Positions 1-9,572 of a DNA stretch of 64,000 bases are shown here, piece by piece (positions within the stretch are counted from its first letter, which is position 1; each line of letters begins with the position of its first letter). The translations under genes were made by a program, and so were the position numbers. Source of the stretch: Streptomyces sp. P3 (GTDB lineage: Bacteria; Actinomycetota; Actinomycetes; Streptomycetales; Streptomycetaceae); assembly GCA_016893485.2 (NCBI GenBank), contig JAFEKX020000001.1:6031501-6095500 (forward strand). The letters run 5' to 3'. The notes below the pieces were generated by a model. It made no database searches and was not told the DNA's origin. It saw nothing but the letters and a program-made list of their open reading frames with translations.

Positions 1-632
1 GACAAGAGGACGATCACGCGCGCAGGCGGCCTCGGCGTCACCGGACACATCGGCTGGTACGTCCCGACCTACCTGGTCAAGCAGCACCCCGACATCACCG
101 ACTGGAAGAACCTCAACAAGTACTCCTCGCTGTTCCGCACCGCCGAGAGCGGCAGCAAGGGCCAGTTGATGGACGGCTCGCCCTCCTACGTCACCAACGA
201 CAAGGCCCTGGTGACGAACCTGAAGCTGAACTACCAGGTGGTCTTCGCCGGTTCGGAGGCCGCGCAGATCACCCAGATGAAGCAGTTCGCCAAGGAGAAG
301 AAGCCCTTCCTCACCTACTGGTACGCCCCCAGTGGCTGTTCAAGAAGGTCCCCATGACGGAGGTCGAACTCCCCGCCTACAAGGAGGGGTGCGACGCCGA
401 CGCCGCCAAGGTCGCCTGCGCCTACCCCCACACCCCGCTGCAGAAGTACCTCAACACGGACTTCGCGAAGAAGGTCGGCAAGGCGGCGGCCTTCCTGAAG
501 AAGTTCACGTGGACGACCGAGGACCAGAACGAGGTCTCCCTGATGATCGCCGACCAGAAACTCTCCCCGGCCGACGCCGCGAAGAAGTGGGTGGACGGCC
601 ACCCCGCCACCTGGAAGGCCTGGCTGTCCTGA
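1..632 (+). CDS. Glycine betaine ABC transporter substrate-binding protein, 5' truncated by the window edge, one frameshift
   Basis: This is the C-terminal two thirds (about 210 residues) of a periplasmic-type binding protein that delivers glycine betaine or proline betaine to an osmoprotectant ABC importer (OpuAC/ProX type). The visible part has the lobe typical of the family: a GWYVPTYL-like stretch near the start, a tyrosine/tryptophan-rich ligand segment (LTYWYAP then QWLFKK) and a C-terminal helix ending WKAWLS. The reading frame breaks near 331-337 in a C run; adding one C restores APQWLFKKVPMTEVELP, so this is probably a sequencing error. The permease and ATPase genes would be expected upstream, outside the window. 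The gene ends 7 bases before the convergent gene at 639. Confidence 0.85.
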   Translation, partial: QEDDHARRRPRRHRTHRLVRPDLPGQAAPRHHRLEEPQQVLLAVPHRRERQQGPVDGRLALLRHQRQGPGDEPEAELPGGLRRFGGRADHPDEAVRQGEEALPHLLVRPQWLFKKVPMTEVELPAYKEGCDADAAKVACAYPHTPLQKYLNTDFAKKVGKAAAFLKKFTWTTEDQNEVSLMIADQKLSPADAAKKWVDGHPATWKAWLS

Positions 633-638
633 CCCCGC

Positions 639-1364
639 TCACGGCTTCAGCTCTACGGCCCTCTCCTCGAGCGCGAGTGCCGTCCAGCGCTGGAGCCCCG
701 GCCCGAACGTGACGCGGGTGGCCCCGAGTTCACCGAGTGCGGTGGGCGAGGGGCCCTCGCCGTCCAGCCGGGCCAGCACGTTGACCGGACCCTGGATACC
801 GGACCGCAGCAACGGCAGCACCTCCGCCGGAGCCATGATCGGATAGACGCAGTCGGCCCCCGCCGCGACATACAACGCGGCCCGCTCGATGGCCCGTTCG
901 GGATCACCGTCACCGTGCAGGAAGACGTCGACCCGCGCGTTGACGAACAACCGGTCCGCCGCCACCGACCGCACCTCCGCCAGCCACTCCGCGTGCCGCC
1001 GCGGGTCCTTGAGCACCCCGTCCTCGGAGTCCTCGAGATTGCACCCGACCGCCCCCGCCTCCACCAGCCGCTCCACCAGCTCCTTCGGCGCGAGCCCGTA
1101 TCCACCCTCGACATCGGCGGACACCGGCACGTCCACGGCCCGCACGATCCGCGCGACCGCCGCGAACATCTCGTCCGCCGGCGTCGCCCCGTCCTCGTAC
1201 CCCAGCGACGCCGCGACCCCGGCACTGGGCGTCGCGAGCGCCGGGAACCCGGCGGCCACCAACGCCCGCGCACTCGCCGCGTCCCACGGCCCGGGCAGCA
1301 CCAGCGGATCACCGGGCTGCCGCCGCCGATGCAGACTCCGGAACAGCTCGACCTTGCCACTCAC
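639..1364 (-). CDS. Isocitrate lyase/PEP mutase family protein
   Basis: An intact 241-residue member of the phosphoenolpyruvate mutase/isocitrate lyase superfamily, an alpha/beta barrel with a divalent metal. These enzymes make or break C-C or C-P bonds next to a carboxylate. Visible family marks are LPGPWDAASARAL near residue 23, the metal-site strand SADVEGGYG (about 82-90) and NLEDS (about 109-113). The PEP mutase signature EDKxxKxxS is not present in that form, so a lyase-like or carboxy-phosphonoenolpyruvate-type activity cannot be separated from sequence alone. The GTG start overlaps the stop of the upstream AhpD-like gene as GTGA (1361-1364). Three minus-strand genes (2311 to 639) therefore look like one translationally coupled operon. 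Confidence 0.8.
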   Translation of the reverse strand: MSGKVELFRSLHRRRQPGDPLVLPGPWDAASARALVAAGFPALATPSAGVAASLGYEDGATPADEMFAAVARIVRAVDVPVSADVEGGYGLAPKELVERLVEAGAVGCNLEDSEDGVLKDPRRHAEWLAEVRSVAADRLFVNARVDVFLHGDGDPERAIERAALYVAAGADCVYPIMAPAEVLPLLRSGIQGPVNVLARLDGEGPSPTALGELGATRVTFGPGLQRWTALALEERAVELKP

Positions 1365-1806
1365 GGCTGGTAACCCCCAGGTTCGATACGGCGGCTGACC
1401 ATCACCCGGTTCCAGTTGTTGATGGCGGTGATCAGCCCGATGAGATGAGCGAGTTGACGGTCGTCGAAGTGCGCGGCGGCTCTCGCGTACACCGCGTCCG
1501 GCACGAACCCTCCGCCAACACCGTGACCGCCTCGGTCAGTGCGAGCGCGGCCCGCTCCCGCTCGTCGAAGACGTCCTCGGCCTCCTCCCAGGACGCCAGC
1601 AGATCCAACTGCCCCTCACTCACCCCGAGTTCACGCGCCACCCCGAGATGCATGTCCAGGCAGAACGCGCAGTGGTTGAGCTGCGAGGCACGGATCACGA
1701 CGAGTTCGGCGAGCGCGGGATCGCCCAGCCCCCTCTTCGCGGCGGCGCTGACCGAGGACAGCGCCCGCCCGACCTCACGGTCCAACAGCCGCGTCCGCAC
1801 GGTCAC
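1361..1806 (-). CDS. Carboxymuconolactone decarboxylase/AhpD-like protein, frameshifted
   Basis: A protein of about 148 residues of the AhpD/CMD fold, small all-helical proteins that usually carry a redox CxxC pair and act as peroxidases or peroxidase partners. The signature NHCAFCLDMH is present, with the CxxC at about residues 48-51. The frame breaks near 1517; one missing C in an ACCC run joins VTVLAEG to a normal C-terminus (LIGLITAINNWNRV, ending GGYQP). The start is set at the GTG that overlaps the upstream stop (GTGA at 1803-1806). It is a paralogue of the upstream gene: both share ASQLNHCAFCLDMH, so a tandem duplication is likely. Confidence 0.8.
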
Positions 1807-2311
1807 TTGTACTGTCCGGCCTTGTAGTGCCCCGGCACCATCCGCGTACTCACACCGAACCGGTTCCACGCGTTGATCACCGTGATCGCGGCGATCAACT
1901 GCGCCAGCTCGGCCTCCTCGAACTGCTCGGCCGCCCGCTCGTACACCTCGTCCGGCACAAAAGCCTGGGAGGTGCCCCCAGTGAGCACGGTGACCGCCTC
2001 GGTCAGCTCGATCGCCGCCAGCTCCTTCTCGGTGTAGAAGTGCCGCGACTCCTCCCACGCGCCGAGCTGGATGATCCGCTCCACGCTCTCGCCCGCCGCG
2101 AGCGCGTCCTTGGTGTGCATGTCGAGGCAGAACGCGCAGTGGTTCAGCTGCGAGGCGCGGATCTTCACCAGCTCCAGCAGCGTCGGGTCGAGACCCTTCC
2201 GGGCGGCGGCGTCGAGCCGGACCATCGCCTTGTAGACCTCGGGGCGAGCTGGGCCCAGTCCAGACGGGGGCTGTGTTCGGGGGCGTAAGGAGCTTCGTGT
2301 GCTGTGGTCAT
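1803..2311 (-). CDS. Carboxymuconolactone decarboxylase/AhpD-like protein, frameshifted near the start
   Basis: An AhpD/CMD-fold protein of about 169 residues, first gene of the operon. NHCAFCLDMH provides the CxxC active-site pair; the C-terminal helix AAITVINAWNRFGVS is typical. The long frame opens only inside the gene. Reading upstream from ATG at 2311 gives MTTAHEAPYAPEHSPRLDW, which enters the main frame if one C is restored in the run at 2241-2245, so I choose 2311. It is divergent from the MocR-type regulator (start 2359) across only 47 bases, and that regulator may control this operon. Confidence 0.8.
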
Positions 2312-2358
2312 GACTACGACCCTAGGAGCAAGGCAGCCCAGGAGTATGGTCCATTTCC
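2312..2358. promoter_or_regulatory. Short divergent intergenic region between the CMD operon and the MocR gene
   Basis: These 47 bases must hold both promoters. The sequence is relatively AT-rich for this genome around 2341-2358 (agtatggtccatttccatgg). MocR/PdxR regulators usually bind direct repeats in such shared promoters. I can point to no convincing repeat, so only the geometry supports regulation here. Confidence 0.4.
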
Positions 2359-3745
2359 ATGGTGAAATCCTGGGCCAATCTGGGCGTCGACCTCCATGTC
2401 GAACCGACCGGCACCGGCGTCCGCCGCGGCCTCACCGACGCGCTGCGCGACGCCGTCCGCACCGGCCGCCTCGCCCCCGGCACCCGGCTGCCCTCCTCCC
2501 GCACCCTCGCCGCCGACCTGGGCATCGCCCGCAACACCGTCGCCGACGCCTACGCCGACCTCGTCGCCGAGGGCTGGCTCACCGCCCGCCAGGGCTCCGG
2601 CACCCGCGTCGCCGAACATGCCGTCGTCCCGCCCGCCGACACCACCCCGCCCCGCCGCCTCCGCGGCCGCCCCACCTACGACCTCGTCCCCGGCACCCCC
2701 GACCTCGCCGCCTTCCCCGCACCGAGTGGCTCAAGGCCGCCCGCCGCGCCTTCACCGCCGCCCCCTACCAGGCCCTCGGCTACGGCGGCGACCCCGAGGC
2801 CGCGTCGAACTCCGCACCGCCCTCGCCGCCTACCTCTCCCGCGTCCGCGGCGTCCGCGCCGACCCCGAGCACATCCTGATCAGCGCGGGCATCTCCAGCG
2901 GCCTGAGACTGATCGGCGCGGTGCTACGCGGCCGCGGCGCCCCCCCGACATCGCCGTCGAGTCCTACGGCCTGACCGCGCACTGGCAGATCCTGGACGAG
3001 GCCGGCCTGCGCACCCGCCCGCTCCCTTCGACGAACTGGGCACCGACCCAGGCCTGTTGACGGACGAGCCGGCCGTCCTCCTCACCCCCGCCCACCAGTT
3101 CCCCATGGGCCTCCCCTCCGCCACGACCGCCGCTCCGCCGTCGTCGACTGGGCCCGCCGCACCGGCGGCCTGGTCCTGGAGGACGACTACGACGGCGAGT
3201 TCCGCTACGACCGCCAGCCCATCGGCGCCCTCCAAGGCCTCGACCCGAACCACGTCGTCTACCTCGGCACCGCCAGCAAGTCCCTCGCCCCCGGCCTCCG
3301 ACTGGCCTGGATGGTCCTGCCCCCATCCCTGGTGGACGAGGTCGCGAAGGCCAAGGGCGGCATCGACACCTGCGGCGTCCTGGACCAGCTGACCCTCGCC
3401 GAGTTCATCACCTCCGGCGCCTACGACCGCCACGTCCGCTCCGCCCGCCTGCGCTACCGCCGCCGCCGCGACACCCTCGTCGACGCCCTCGCCCAGCACG
3501 CCCCCGACGTCCACGTCACCGGCATCGCCGCCGGCTTCCACGCCGTCCTCAGCCTCCCACCCGGCACCGAACAGTCCGTGGTCCAAGCCGCCGCCTGGCA
3601 GGGCCTAGCCCTCCACACCCTGTCCTTCTACCGCCACGAACACGCCCTGGCCGCCCCTCTGGACGCCCTGGTCGTGGGCTACGGAACCCCGCCGGACCAC
3701 GCGTGGACGGGAGCGGTGGAGGCGTTGTGCCGGGTGTTGCCGTGA
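2359..3745 (+). CDS. MocR/PdxR-type transcription regulator (GntR HTH fused to aminotransferase fold), five frameshifts
   Basis: A protein of about 463 residues. An N-terminal GntR winged helix (about 25-85, with PSSRTLAADLGIARNTV and EGWLTARQGSGT) is linked to a fold-type I PLP aminotransferase domain. MocR proteins sense PLP or an amino-acid aldimine and control neighbouring metabolic genes. The PLP domain is recognisable in fragments: HQFPMG, LEDDYDGEFRYDR, and GTASKSLAPGLRLAW with the PLP lysine. The frame breaks near 2718, 2803, 2943, 3028 and 3116, each in or next to a C/G run and each repaired by one base, so sequence error is the simplest explanation. The divergent CMD/PEP-mutase operon is the obvious target. 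Confidence 0.8.
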
Positions 3746-3799
3746 GGGGGCCGCGCCTTTCATTGGAGGAGGGCGCCTTGCACGCGCAGGCCGCTGTCC

Positions 3800-3911
3800 C
3801 TCAGCCCGTTCGCCGTTTCAACAGAGGCCGACACAACTCAGCCCGTCCGGCGTTTGAGGACGAGGCCCCTTCAGGGCCGAAGCGGGGTCTGGGGGCGCAG
3901 CCCCAGGAACG
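3800..3911. repeat. Two 37-bp degenerate repeats of a common Streptomyces intergenic element, with terminator-like hairpins
   Basis: The 37-base unit starting ctcagcccgt occurs at 3800-3836 and again, diverged, at 3837-3873. The second copy (ctcagcccgtccggcgtttg and on) is, from memory, a sequence found between many Streptomyces genes. Downstream, GGCCC/GGGCC and CTGGGG/CCCCAG arms (the latter 3889-3906) can form hairpins. They lie between the convergent ends of the MocR gene (3745) and the DMT gene (3913), a suitable place for a two-way terminator. Confidence 0.6.
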
Positions 3912-3912
3912 C

Positions 3913-4776
3913 TCACCCCAACTCACCCGCACCGTCAACCGCCTCACCGCCGGAGGCAGGCGCCTCGCCGAACCGCGCCAACGCCAACGCCCCCGCCACC
4001 GCGACCAGGAACCCCAACACGGCCAGCCACTCCAACCCGTCCCGCGTCCGGTCCCCGAGCCACACCACCCCACCGCAGCCGGGCCCAGAGTCTCCCCGAT
4101 CACCAGCCCCGCCGTGGCCGTCGTCACAGACCCTCGTTGCAGAGCCGTCGTCAGCAGCAGGAACGCTGCACCTCCACCGACGAGCAGCGCATACGTCGCC
4201 GGATTGGTCAGCAACGTCGCCGGCTTGAGCGAGTCGATCAACCGCACCGCCACCTCGACCACCCCGAACCCGAACCCGGCCCCCAACCCGAGCGTCAACG
4301 CCCGCCCCCGCTCCGGCAGTCGGCCACCGATCAACCCTGAGCAACAGCACCAGCAGCGCCGTCCCGAGCATCGCCCACTTCAACGCCATGGACCCGTCCC
4401 GGTGCCCCTCCGCCCCGGACGCCAGCCCCAGCATCGCCAGCCCCGCGCACACCACGCCCACGGCCGCCCACTCGACCCCGCTGAGCCGAACTCCCAGCAA
4501 CCGGGCGGCCACCACCGCCGTCACCGCGAGGCTCGACGCCAGCGCCGCGCCGACCGCGTAGATGGGCAGCGACCGCAGCGCCACGATCTGGAACACGAAC
4601 CCCAGCCCGTCCAGCCCGAGCCCCGCCAGATACCGCCACTGCCGCAACGCCCGCAGCAGCAACGCCGCGTCCCCGCCCCCACCCGTCGTCGCCGCCCGCG
4701 CGGCGACCGCCTGCAACACCGTCGCCGTACCGAAGCAGACCGCCGCGCCGAGCGCGCACACCATTCCAAAGAGCAC
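3913..4776 (-). CDS. DMT/EamA-like integral membrane protein, two frameshifts
   Basis: A hydrophobic protein of about 287 residues with nine to ten predicted membrane helices, resembling drug/metabolite transporter (EamA-like) proteins. The N-terminal helix (MVCALGAAVCFGTATVLQAV) and repeated small-residue helices support this. The frame leaves and re-enters: breaks near 4338 (LLLR to GLIGGRLPERGR) and near 4095 (GETLGPAA to VVWLGDR). Both are repaired by single bases. The start could be 4776 or the Met 4 codons later; the later one follows the pattern of family members. The substrate is unknown. Confidence 0.7.
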   Translation of the reverse strand: MLFGMVCALGAAVCFGTATVLQAVAARAATTGGGGDAALLLRALRQWRYLAGLGLDGLGFVFQIVALRSLPIYAVGAALASSLAVTAVVAARLLGVRLSGVEWAAVGVVCAGLAMLGLASGAEGHRDGSMALKWAMLGTALLVLLLRVDRWPTAGAGAGVDARVGGRVRVRGGRGGGAVDRLAQAGDVADQSGDVCAARRWRCSVPAADDGSATRVCDDGHGGAGDRGDSGPGCGGVVWLGDRTRDGLEWLAVLGFLVAVAGALALARFGEAPASGGEAVDGAGELG

Positions 4777-4838
4777 AAAGTGACTCTAGGGGAGCGGAGA
4801 TCGCAACGGTCTCTCAGGTGAGCCCTCTCACCGAACTC

Positions 4839-4901
4839 CCGGAATTCCGGGGCGGTCTGCCGGAACTCTGAGGCGGTCCCCGGAACTCCGGGGTGGCCGC
4901 T
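4839..4901. repeat. Three tandem 21-bp repeats next to the rocD stop
   Basis: Units at 4839-4859, 4860-4880 and 4881-4901 share the pattern ccggaa-t/c-tcc/tggggcggt. The array runs up to the stop codon of rocD (4900-4902). No coding sense fits it. It may act in 3' end formation or be a neutral tandem duplication. Confidence 0.5.
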
Positions 4902-6100
4902 AGAGCCCCAACACCGCGCGCAGTTGGGTCAGTCCCCAGTCCAGATCCTCCCGGCTGATCACCAGCGGCGGCGCGATCCGGATCGTCGACCCGTGGGTGT
5001 CCTTCACCAGAACGCCCCGGTCCATCAACCTCTCCGAGATCTCCCGCCCCGTCCCGACCGCCGGGGCGATGTCGACCCCGCCCACAACCCCCGCCCACGC
5101 ACCGCCGTCACCCGCCCCGTACCGGTCAACTCCCCAATTCCCGAAGCAGATGCTCCCCGAGCTCTGTGGCCCGCGCCTGGTACTCGCCCGACCGCAGCAT
5201 CGCGATCACCTCCAGCGCCACCGCACACGCCAGCGGATTCCCGCCGAACGTCGACCCGTGCTCCCCGGGCCGGAACACGCCCAGCACCTCCGCACTCGAC
5301 ACCACCGCCGACACCGGCACCACCCCGCCGCCCAGCGCCTTGCCGAGCACGTACATGTCGGGCACCACCCCCTCGTGCTCGCACGCGAACGTCCGCCCGT
5401 CCGCCCCAGCCCCGACTGGATCTCGTCGGCGATGAAGAGCACGTTCCGCTCGCGCGTCAACTCCCGCACCCCCGCCAGATATCCGGCCGGCGGCACCACC
5501 ACCCCCGCCTCCCCTGGATCGGCTCCAACAGCACGGCCACCGTGTTCTCACTGATCGCCGCCCGCATCGCGGTGAGATCGCCGTACGGCACGATCTCGAA
5601 GCCCGGCGTGTACGGCCCGAAGTCCGCCCGCGCCTCCAGGTCGGTCGAGAAACTCACGATCGTCGTCGTACGGCCGTGGAAGTTGTTGCCCGCCACCACG
5701 ATCTTCGCCCCCCCGCAGGCACCCCCTTGACCTGGGCACCCCACTTGCGGGCCGTCTTGAGCGCGGTCTCCACCGCCTCCGCGCCCGTGTTCATCGGTAG
5801 CACCAGCTCCATGCCGCACAGCTCGGCCAACTCCTCGCAGAACGCGCCGAACCGGTCGTGGTGGAACGCCCGCGACGTGAGCGTCACCCGCTCCAACTGC
5901 GCCTTCGCCGCCGCGATCAGCCGCGGGTTGCCGTGCCCGAAGTTCAGCCCCGAGTACCCGGCCAGCAGATCGAGATACCGCCGTCCCTCCACGTCCGTCA
6001 TCCACGCGCCCTCGGCGGTGGCGACCATCAACGGCAGCGGGTGGTAGTTGTGCGCGGTGTGCGCCTCGGCGGCGGCGATGAGTGCTTCCGTACTGGTCAC
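4900..6100 (-). CDS. rocD: Ornithine aminotransferase, frameshifted at about four places
   Basis: A class III PLP aminotransferase of about 400 residues that converts ornithine and 2-oxoglutarate to glutamate semialdehyde and glutamate, linking arginine and proline metabolism. Recognisable parts in order: HNYHPLP near the N-terminus, MNTGAEAVETALKTARKWG, the GNNFHGRT cofactor loop, FIADEIQSGLGRTG, LGKALGGG with the PLP lysine, HGSTFGGNPLAC, and the C-terminal IRIAPPLVIS. Breaks lie near 5712, 5510, 5404 and 5115, all in C/G runs. The GTG start at 6100 (MTSTEALIAAAEAH) is chosen by homology. Upstream is the divergent glyA leader, about 90 bases away. Confidence 0.88.
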
Positions 6101-6189
6101 GGCGTCTCCCGGGGTGAGGGTGCCCTTTCTTATCCCCGCCCGCATGGTGGACGCAGGAGCCGCACCGTCGGGCACGCCCGGTAGGCTGA

Positions 6190-6290
6190 CCGGCGGGCCG
6201 TGACTGGCGCGCTGGGATGGGACCGACCATCGGGGAGCGGCCCGAGCTGGAATGTGTGCCGTGCGCCTGGGCCGTACCGTGAACGCCGAA
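6190..6290 (+). ncRNA. ZTP (pfl-type) riboswitch in the glyA leader
   Basis: The leader contains the two conserved sequence blocks of the ZTP riboswitch. GGCCGTGACTGGCG (6196-6209) matches the 5' block (cgTGACTGGCGc). GTGCGCCTGGGCC (6261-6273) matches the 3' pseudoknot block (cCGCCTGGGca). A variable hairpin (CATCGGGGAGCG and following) lies between. The family senses ZTP/ZMP, the alarmone of 10-formyl-THF shortage, and is known to control glyA, folD and purine genes. The downstream gene is glyA, starting at 6311 with the SD GGAGG at 6301-6305, which sits close enough to be gated by the RNA. Confidence 0.85.
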
Positions 6291-6310
6291 CGCCACGTCC
6301 GGAGGTCCCC

Positions 6311-7764
6311 ATGCCCGACAATTCCGCGCCCCTCTCCAACGAGTCCACCGCCTTCCGTGCCGCCCTCGACGTGATCCGCGCCGTCGAGCCGCGCATCGCC
6401 GACGCCATCGGCCAGGAAGTCGCCGACCAGCGCGAGATGCTCAAGCTGATCGCCTCCGAGAACTACGCCTCCCCGGCCACCCTCCTGGCCATGGGCAACT
6501 GGTTCAGCGACAAGTACGCCGAGGGCACCATCGGCCGCCGCTTCTACGCCGGCTGCCGCAACGTCGACACCGTCGAGGCCCTCGCCGCCGAGCACGCCCG
6601 CGAACTCTTCGGCGCCCGCCACGCCTACGTCCAGCCGCACTCCGGCATCGACGCCAACCTCGTCGCCTTCTGGTCCGTCCTCGCCGCCCGGGTCGAGGCC
6701 CCCGCCCTCGCGAAGGCCGGGGTCCGCCAGGTCAACGACCTCTCCGACGCCGACTGGGCCGAACTCCGCCAGGCCTTCGGCAACCAGCGCATGCTCGGCA
6801 TGTCCCTGGACGCCGGCGGCCACCTCACCCACGGCTTCCGCCCGAACATCTCCGGCAAGATGTTCGACCAGCGCTCCTACGGCACCGACCCCGTCAGCGG
6901 CCTCATCGACTACGACGCCCTGCGCGCCTCCGCCCGCGAGTTCAAGCCGCTGATCATCGTCGGCGGCTACTCCGCCTACCCGCGCCTCGTGAACTTCCGC
7001 ATCATGCGCGAGATCGCCGACGAGGTCGGGGCGACCCTGATGGTGGACATGGCGCACTTCGCCGGCCTGGTCGCGGGCAAGGTGCTGACCGGCGACTTCG
7101 ACCCGGTCCCGCACGCCCAGATCGTCACCACCACCACCCACAAGTCGCTGCGCGGCCGCGCGGCGGCATGGTGCTGTGCGACGACTCCCTCAAGGACCAG
7201 GTCGACCGCGGCTGCCCGATGGTCCTCGGCGGCCCGCTCGTGCACGTGATGGGCGCGAAGGCCGTCGCCCTCGCCGAGGCCCGGCAGCCCTCCTTCCGGG
7301 ACTACGCCCAGCGCATCGTCGACAACTCCCGCGCGCTGGCCGACGGCCTGATGCGCCGCGGCGCCACCCTCGTCACCGGCGGCACCGACAACCACCTCAA
7401 CCTGATCGACGTCGCCTCCTCCTACGGTCTCACCGGCCGCCAGGCCGAGGCCGCCCTGCTCGACTCGGGCATCGTCACCAACCGCAACGCCATCCCCGCC
7501 GACCCCAACGGCGCCTGGTACACCTCGGGCATCCGCATCGGCACGCCCGCCCTGACCACCCGCGGTCTGGGCACCGCCGAGATGGACGAGGTCGCCGGTC
7601 TCATCGACCGCGTCCTCACCACCACGGAGCCCGGCACCACCAGCAAGGGCGCGCCGTCCAAGGCGCAGCACATCCTCGACCCGAAGGTCGCGGACGAGAT
7701 CTCCCACCGCGCCACCGACCTCGTCGCCGGCTTCCCGCTCTACCCGGAGATCGACCTCGGCTGA
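6311..7764 (+). CDS. glyA: Serine hydroxymethyltransferase, long actinobacterial form, one frameshift
   Basis: A PLP enzyme of about 484 residues that interconverts serine and glycine and loads one-carbon units onto tetrahydrofolate. Family marks are KLIASENYASP (about 44), EGTIGRRFYAGC, the catalytic-lysine segment TTTTHKSLRG, and TGGTDNHLNLIDV. The protein is longer than E. coli GlyA (417 residues), with an insert around HLTHGFRPNISGKMF. The frame breaks near 7157; one missing C restores LRGPRGGMVLCDD. The ATG at 6311 has a perfect GGAGG 5 bases upstream. A ZTP riboswitch in the leader implies induction when folate one-carbon units run short. Confidence 0.93.
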
Positions 7765-7809
7765 CAGCTGACCAACGCCCTCTGTTGAGTTGTCAAAGAT
7801 CGGCGACTC

Positions 7810-8558
7810 TCACAGATCGATGAGTTCCTGTCGTGGTTCCTCGCGCGGCGGTCCGGCCTCACGCCGGGCCGCCCGCGGCGTATCAGGAGCGTGCCGCCCA
7901 CCCCGACGGCCACGCCCGCAGCCGCCCACCAGACGGGTCCGGCAGGCCCCGCCGATCCAGCACCGTCCCCAACTGCCGCGCCCGCGCTGCCGACTTGACC
8001 GAGCGACCTCGCCCGCTCCCACTGAGCGAAGACCGGGCGCGGGGCTCGATGCCAGCGGATGTCGTCGTCCGCCACCTCCGGCGCGGGATCCGTCCGCACC
8101 CACGGAGTGCCGTCCGAGGCGACGAACAACTGGTCCTCCCGCTCCACCGCCACGTCACCACCCGGCGCCCGATTCGTGCTGGGCCAGCCCCCGACCCCGG
8201 TCAGCCCCCACACCACGGTGATCCGCACCGCCGGATACCGGCCCGCCTCCCACTCGTCCGACACCCGCTCCGTCCCCGCGTACGTCGGCTGCAGCAACGC
8301 CCACAGGCGAGCGAACGACGACTGCCCGGACCGCCACGTCTCCGTCCGGCCCGTGCCACCCGCCACGACCAGCGCCAGATCCGGGATGTCCCGGGCCGGG
8401 TCCTGTGCGTGGACCTGTGCCCGGTTCATCTCGACGGCCTGGGCCTGGGCCTGGGCCTGGGCCGGCCGGCCGGTCAGGGCCATCAACACCGGCCCCGCCA
8501 CAAGGCCAACGCCAAGACACAGGCCCGACCACCTCGTTCGCCCCCACCCGCGTCCCAT
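7810..8558 (-). CDS. Exported/membrane-anchored protein of unknown function, last gene of the sigma factor operon
   Basis: About 249 residues. The N-terminus has a basic region and a hydrophobic stretch (CLGVGLVAGPVLMALTG) followed by an AQAQAQAQA run that resembles a signal peptidase site. A second hydrophobic segment near the end (VWWAAAGVAVGVGGTLLI) precedes a basic tail, giving a type I topology with an extracytoplasmic domain of about 170 residues rich in Trp (GGWPSTNRAPGG, TPWVRTDPAPE). The frame breaks near 7870; with one base the tail reads RREAGPPREEP, ending ELIDL at 7810. I do not recognise the family. ATG 8558 has GAGGGGG just upstream. Confidence 0.6.
8438..8463. repeat. Hexanucleotide microsatellite (CCTGGG)n inside the signal region
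   Basis: Four consecutive CCTGGG units encode the QAQAQAQA segment of the minus-strand protein. Because the unit is a multiple of three, copy-number change would lengthen or shorten the post-signal spacer without breaking the frame. Confidence 0.7.
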
Positions 8559-8628
8559 CCGTCCCCCTCCATCGCAGCTCGCCCCTCCTCGGTCCTCGCC
8601 CTTCCTCGCTCCTCGCGCCCTCCGTCCG

Positions 8629-9434
8629 TCACACGTCCCGCAGTTCCTGCCGAGGCCCCGGCTCCCGTCTCCTCCGCCACCGCCCCGACAGCAGCCGCGC
8701 CGCGAACGGCCGTAGCGCCAGGGCAAGTACCGCGCCGGCCCCCGCACCCGGTATCGCCCACCACCCGTCCGTGTCGTCGCCCTTGTCCTGCGCCGCGACC
8801 CGCACGGTGGTGGTCGCCGGTCGGTGTCAGGCGCGGCGGTGGCAGCCTCGCCCGACTGCCACGGTGTCGGGAAGATGCCGGCGTAGCCCTCGCCGGTGTA
8901 CCTGCCCATCACGTCCAACTGCTTGAAGAGGGCGCGCAGTTGGGCGGGATGCCCGGCCCGGTGCCAGTAGCCGTTCAGGTTCGTGTTCTCCGAGGCGTTC
9001 GCCGCCGTGTGGATCCAAATCGCCTGCGGCTTGGAGTCGACCGGGAAGACCCGGTCGATCCGCCAGGGAGATATGTCGTGCGCCAGCCACGTGACGTTGA
9101 TCTGGCGGGCGTGGGCCAGATCGGCCTCGGATGGCTTGTCGCGGGTGCCCTTGCCCTCCGGGCCGAGCAACTCCTGCAGTTCTCCGTACTGTTGGTCCGA
9201 GTAGTACAGCGCCTTGGCCTGGCCGCTCTCCGGCGAGGTAACGACCACGCTCGTCGGTCCGCCCGCCGACGCGTACGACGCGCCCCACACCATCAGAGCC
9301 AGCGTCACCGTCAACGCCCCGCCCAGCGCCGCGAGTTCACGAACCCCACCCGCACCCCTCCCTGCCCTGGCCGCACCCCTCCCCACCCGGCCCGCACTCC
9401 CACCTGTCCCGACCGCACTCCCGCCTCCGGACAT
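8629..9434 (-). CDS. Two-pass membrane protein with extracytoplasmic domain, unknown function, one frameshift
   Basis: About 268 residues. It has a Gly/Ala/Arg-rich cytosolic N-terminus, one membrane helix (LGGALTVTLALMVWG), a soluble domain of about 150 residues (YYSDQQYGELQELLGPEGKG, WIHTAANASENTN), and a second helix near the C-terminus (WWAIPGAGAGAVLALAL) with an Arg-rich tail ending ELRDV. The frame breaks near 8822; the second half fits the codon pattern well and stops at 8629-8631. The topology matches the downstream protein at 7810-8558, and both follow an ECF sigma factor in one direction. A joint cell-surface role is therefore likely, but the family is unknown to me. Confidence 0.6.
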
Positions 9435-9572
9435 CCGAACCCCCAACCAGCCGATCCCGTACGGCCCGCCCGCGAGCCGCCTGTCACTTCTGGTACACCG
9501 CTCGAACCGCCGAGGTTCCCATCCCGCCCGCGTTGCTTGAACTACCCGCACTCCTCGCACAGTTCGCGGCAC

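Noticed and set aside
5654..7141. Long minus-strand frame joining the glyA antisense to the rocD start
   Set aside because: The first half is the antisense of glyA. Only the last part is the real RocD N-terminus, whose start is set at 6100.
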